Shown one piece after another: positions 62,376 through 64,000 of a DNA stretch of 64,000 nt. This DNA comes from Polyangium mundeleinium (GTDB taxonomy: Bacteria > Myxococcota_A > Polyangia > Polyangiales > Polyangiaceae). Under the pieces are notes generated by a model. That model had not been told where the DNA came from. It was given only the letters and a program-made list of their open reading frames with translations, and did not search any database. Location of the stretch: the NCBI RefSeq assembly GCF_028369105.1, contig NZ_JAQNDO010000001.1:2287711-2351710 (forward strand). The letters run 5' to 3'. Both the position numbers and the translations under genes were made by a program. Position 1 is the first letter of the stretch. Every line of letters starts with the position of its first letter.

Positions 62376-63499
62376 GGGAGGATGCGACGGTAGCGGCTTG
62401 GCGCGTCACGCGCGTATCCGTAGCGGGCACGAGCCATATCGCTCGGGGGGTACCGTGTCAGGACGCCTCGTACCACGATGTGAACGGCGATCTATGCGTG
62501 ATTGCGGTCGCGGACGGTGTCGGCTCTGCCCCACGCTCCGAGGACGGCGCGCGCGTCGCGTCCGAGATGGCCGTTCGCTTTCTCATCGAGAAAGCCGTCG
62601 CACGCGACGCGAGCGAAGCAGAGTGGCGCGCGCTGCTGCAAGAGGCGGCAGAGCGGGCGTTGCTCGAGGTCCGTGCGCTGGCAGAGCGCGAGACGGAAGA
62701 ACTTCGTGCCTTCGCCTCGACCTTGTTGATCGTCGCCGCGACAGGTGAAAGTGCCGCAGCCTTTCAAGTTGGCGACGGGGCGATCGTCGCTCTCTTCGGC
62801 ACTGCGGATCTGCAAGCGCTCACCTTGCCGAAGAAGGGGGAGTATGCAAACGAGGTGCTTCCCTTGACGTCGAGGGGGGCACTCGAAAGTGCGCAGTTCA
62901 CGTTCGTTCCGCAATCACCCACGGCGGTCGCGGCTTTCACGGACGGTCTCGAGGCCTTGGCACTGTCACTTCCGCGTGGAGAGCCCTACGACAGGTTTTT
63001 TCTTCCCATTTTCGATCTCGGGGCGAGGGTCGACGAGACGAAACTCGCGGCAGAGATAGGCGAGCTTTTCGAGCAGCGGGTCAAGAAGCGCTCGGATGAT
63101 GATCTGACGCTCGCCGTCGCCATTCGCGCCGCTGGCAAGACGGTCGAGCCGATCCCCGCGAAACCGGAATCGGCTCCGGGCACCGCGGCTTCCCGTGCAC
63201 GGGAGATCGCCTCGGCGAGAGGAGAGAGCGATCCGTCGCCACCCGCGGAGCCGCCACCTCCAGCGACGCCACCTCCAGCGACGCCCCCCGCGCATAGAGG
63301 ACCGAATCCGCCCACTTCCAGGCTCCGGTCGGTCGTTCTCGGGATGTTTCTCCTCCTCCTGGTTGGCTCCGCCGCGAGCGTCCTCCTGGCGAAGACGTGG
63401 TTTCGGTCCGCAGAGGGCATCGCGTGTGCTCGAAGCTCCGATTGTGAGGAGCCGCTGCACTGCATCGGTGGATTTTGCCGGTTCGAGAGGAAGCGATGA
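62372..63499 (+). CDS. PP2C-family protein phosphatase with C-terminal membrane helix
   Basis: 375 residues. PP2C domain about 10-250: GVPCQDASYH, AVADGVGSAPRSEDGAR (metal Asp), FQVGDGAIVA, FTDGLEALAL, and DDDLTLAV at the end. A Pro-rich linker leads to a membrane helix (VVLGMFLLLLVGSAASVLLA, about 315-335) and a short Cys-rich extracytoplasmic end (CARSSDCEEPLHCIGGFC), an unusual addition for this family. ATGA overlaps on both sides. Confidence 0.9.
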   Translation: MREDATVAAWRVTRVSVAGTSHIARGVPCQDASYHDVNGDLCVIAVADGVGSAPRSEDGARVASEMAVRFLIEKAVARDASEAEWRALLQEAAERALLEVRALAERETEELRAFASTLLIVAATGESAAAFQVGDGAIVALFGTADLQALTLPKKGEYANEVLPLTSRGALESAQFTFVPQSPTAVAAFTDGLEALALSLPRGEPYDRFFLPIFDLGARVDETKLAAEIGELFEQRVKKRSDDDLTLAVAIRAAGKTVEPIPAKPESAPGTAASRAREIASARGESDPSPPAEPPPPATPPPATPPAHRGPNPPTSRLRSVVLGMFLLLLVGSAASVLLAKTWFRSAEGIACARSSDCEEPLHCIGGFCRFERKR

Positions 63500-64000
63500 A
63501 CGGCGGGTTTCAAGGCTCGTATCGCCTTGCGCTCGGCGGAGAACGCATCGAGGTAGGGAATCGAATCGGCCGCGGGGGAGAGGGCGAGGCTTACTTTCTT
63601 GCGAGCCATCCGCGTCTGGCGGCGAAGTTTTTCTTCGAGCACAAGCGCGCTGCCATCGTGCCGAAGGTGCAAGAGATGCTGGTGCACAGGCCCAGGCAAA
63701 CGAGCTTTCAAAGCCACACGATCTTCACGTGGCCCGAGGACCTGATCCTGGACGCCGCGGAGCAGCCCATCGGCTACGTCATGCCGCGCATCCACGACGC
63801 CGAGAAGCTCTACAAGCTCAAGCATCCGGCATCCAGAAAGAACGACAGGAGAACGCGCGCCTTTTTCTACGATCGTCTCGTCAGCATTGCTCGTAACCTT
63901 GCCAAAGCCGTCGATTTCGCTCACGACCAAGGGCTGATCGTGGGCGATCTCAATGCACAGAACGTGCTTGTCCTCGGCAACACGAACGTTTCGCTCATCG
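63496..64000 (+). CDS. Atypical protein kinase of the TerY-P triad (3' end outside window)
   Basis: 168 codons visible. Glycine loop IGRGGEGEAY, Lys in LAAKFF (44), and catalytic loop VGDLNAQNVL in place of HRDLKPxN: the His-Arg pair is VG, but the catalytic Asp and the metal Asn are kept. This is the form seen in bacterial kinases associated with vWA and PP2C partners. ATGA overlap with the phosphatase shows a three-gene operon. DFG-like motif and C-lobe lie beyond the window. Confidence 0.88.
   Translation, partial: MNGGFQGSYRLALGGERIEVGNRIGRGGEGEAYFLASHPRLAAKFFFEHKRAAIVPKVQEMLVHRPRQTSFQSHTIFTWPEDLILDAAEQPIGYVMPRIHDAEKLYKLKHPASRKNDRRTRAFFYDRLVSIARNLAKAVDFAHDQGLIVGDLNAQNVLVLGNTNVSLI

Overview
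The window is very GC-rich, with strong GC bias at third codon positions and GTG or TTG starts beside ATG. It carries myxobacterial hallmarks: an AgmX/PglI-type C-terminal domain, a MYXO-CTERM-like sorting tail, many Cys-rich lipoproteins, a Hanks-type kinase fused to a membrane anchor, and PEGA and TPR proteins. This suggests a member of the Myxococcota, most likely order Polyangiales (Sorangium/Polyangium-like). Genus and species are inference only.

Layout. (1) 1-3.8 kb: the 3' part of a receiver-TPR response regulator, two tandem STAS-like paralogs, a zinc-ribbon/42-bp-repeat/AgmX-PglI protein and a B12-binding protein. (2) 4.2-21.9 kb: an almost unbroken division and cell-wall (dcw) operon, mraZ-rsmH-ftsL-ftsI-murE-murF-mraY-murD-ftsW-murG-murC-ftsQ-ftsA-ftsZ. 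Most junctions are 1- or 4-base start/stop overlaps. murB and ddl are missing from their usual place between murC and ftsQ. A TTGACA/17/TAGCGT promoter lies upstream of mraZ and a strong hairpin follows ftsZ. (3) 21.9-30 kb: dnaJ, a PrsW-like membrane protease, an envelope protein and YacG, a lipoprotein, an HtrA protease, a cluster of palindromes and a TonB-like protein. (4) 30.2-41 kb: tsaB, a Crp-family regulator, a Tgl/PilF-like TPR lipoprotein, a RodZ-like protein, recO, a metallophosphoesterase, an NTF2-like protein, a propeller lipoprotein with a haem c motif, a TPR lipoprotein and an RqcH/NFACT-like protein. (5) 41.18-57.24 kb: an accessory-looking stretch. It opens with tRNA-Leu(TAA) and an internally deleted tyrosine recombinase, and closes at a sequence resembling the 3' end of that tRNA. 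It holds lipoproteins, a tandem-repeat block, a Cys-less glutaredoxin-like protein, a partial gene duplication, a sigma factor fused to a membrane segment, an AraC/serine-hydrolase pair and a retropepsin-like protein. (6) 57.4-64 kb: a PEGA protein and kinase pair, a small lipoprotein, and a vWA-PP2C-kinase operon (TerY-P-like triad) that runs off the end.

The most unusual signal is a family of roughly 39-bp nested palindromes with the consensus GGGGC...GCCCC(A/G)AACCCCC. Three good copies lie between genes, with a divergent relative after ftsZ. Five copies lie in frame inside conserved dcw genes: mraZ, rsmH (twice), ftsL and ftsQ. There they encode extra peptide segments in loops and tails, much as Rickettsia palindromic elements do.

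The dcw genes supply lipid II synthesis (MurC-G, MraY) and the septal machinery (FtsL/Q/I/W/A/Z). The flanking genes mainly serve the envelope and signalling. No CRISPR array, rRNA or complete insertion sequence was seen.
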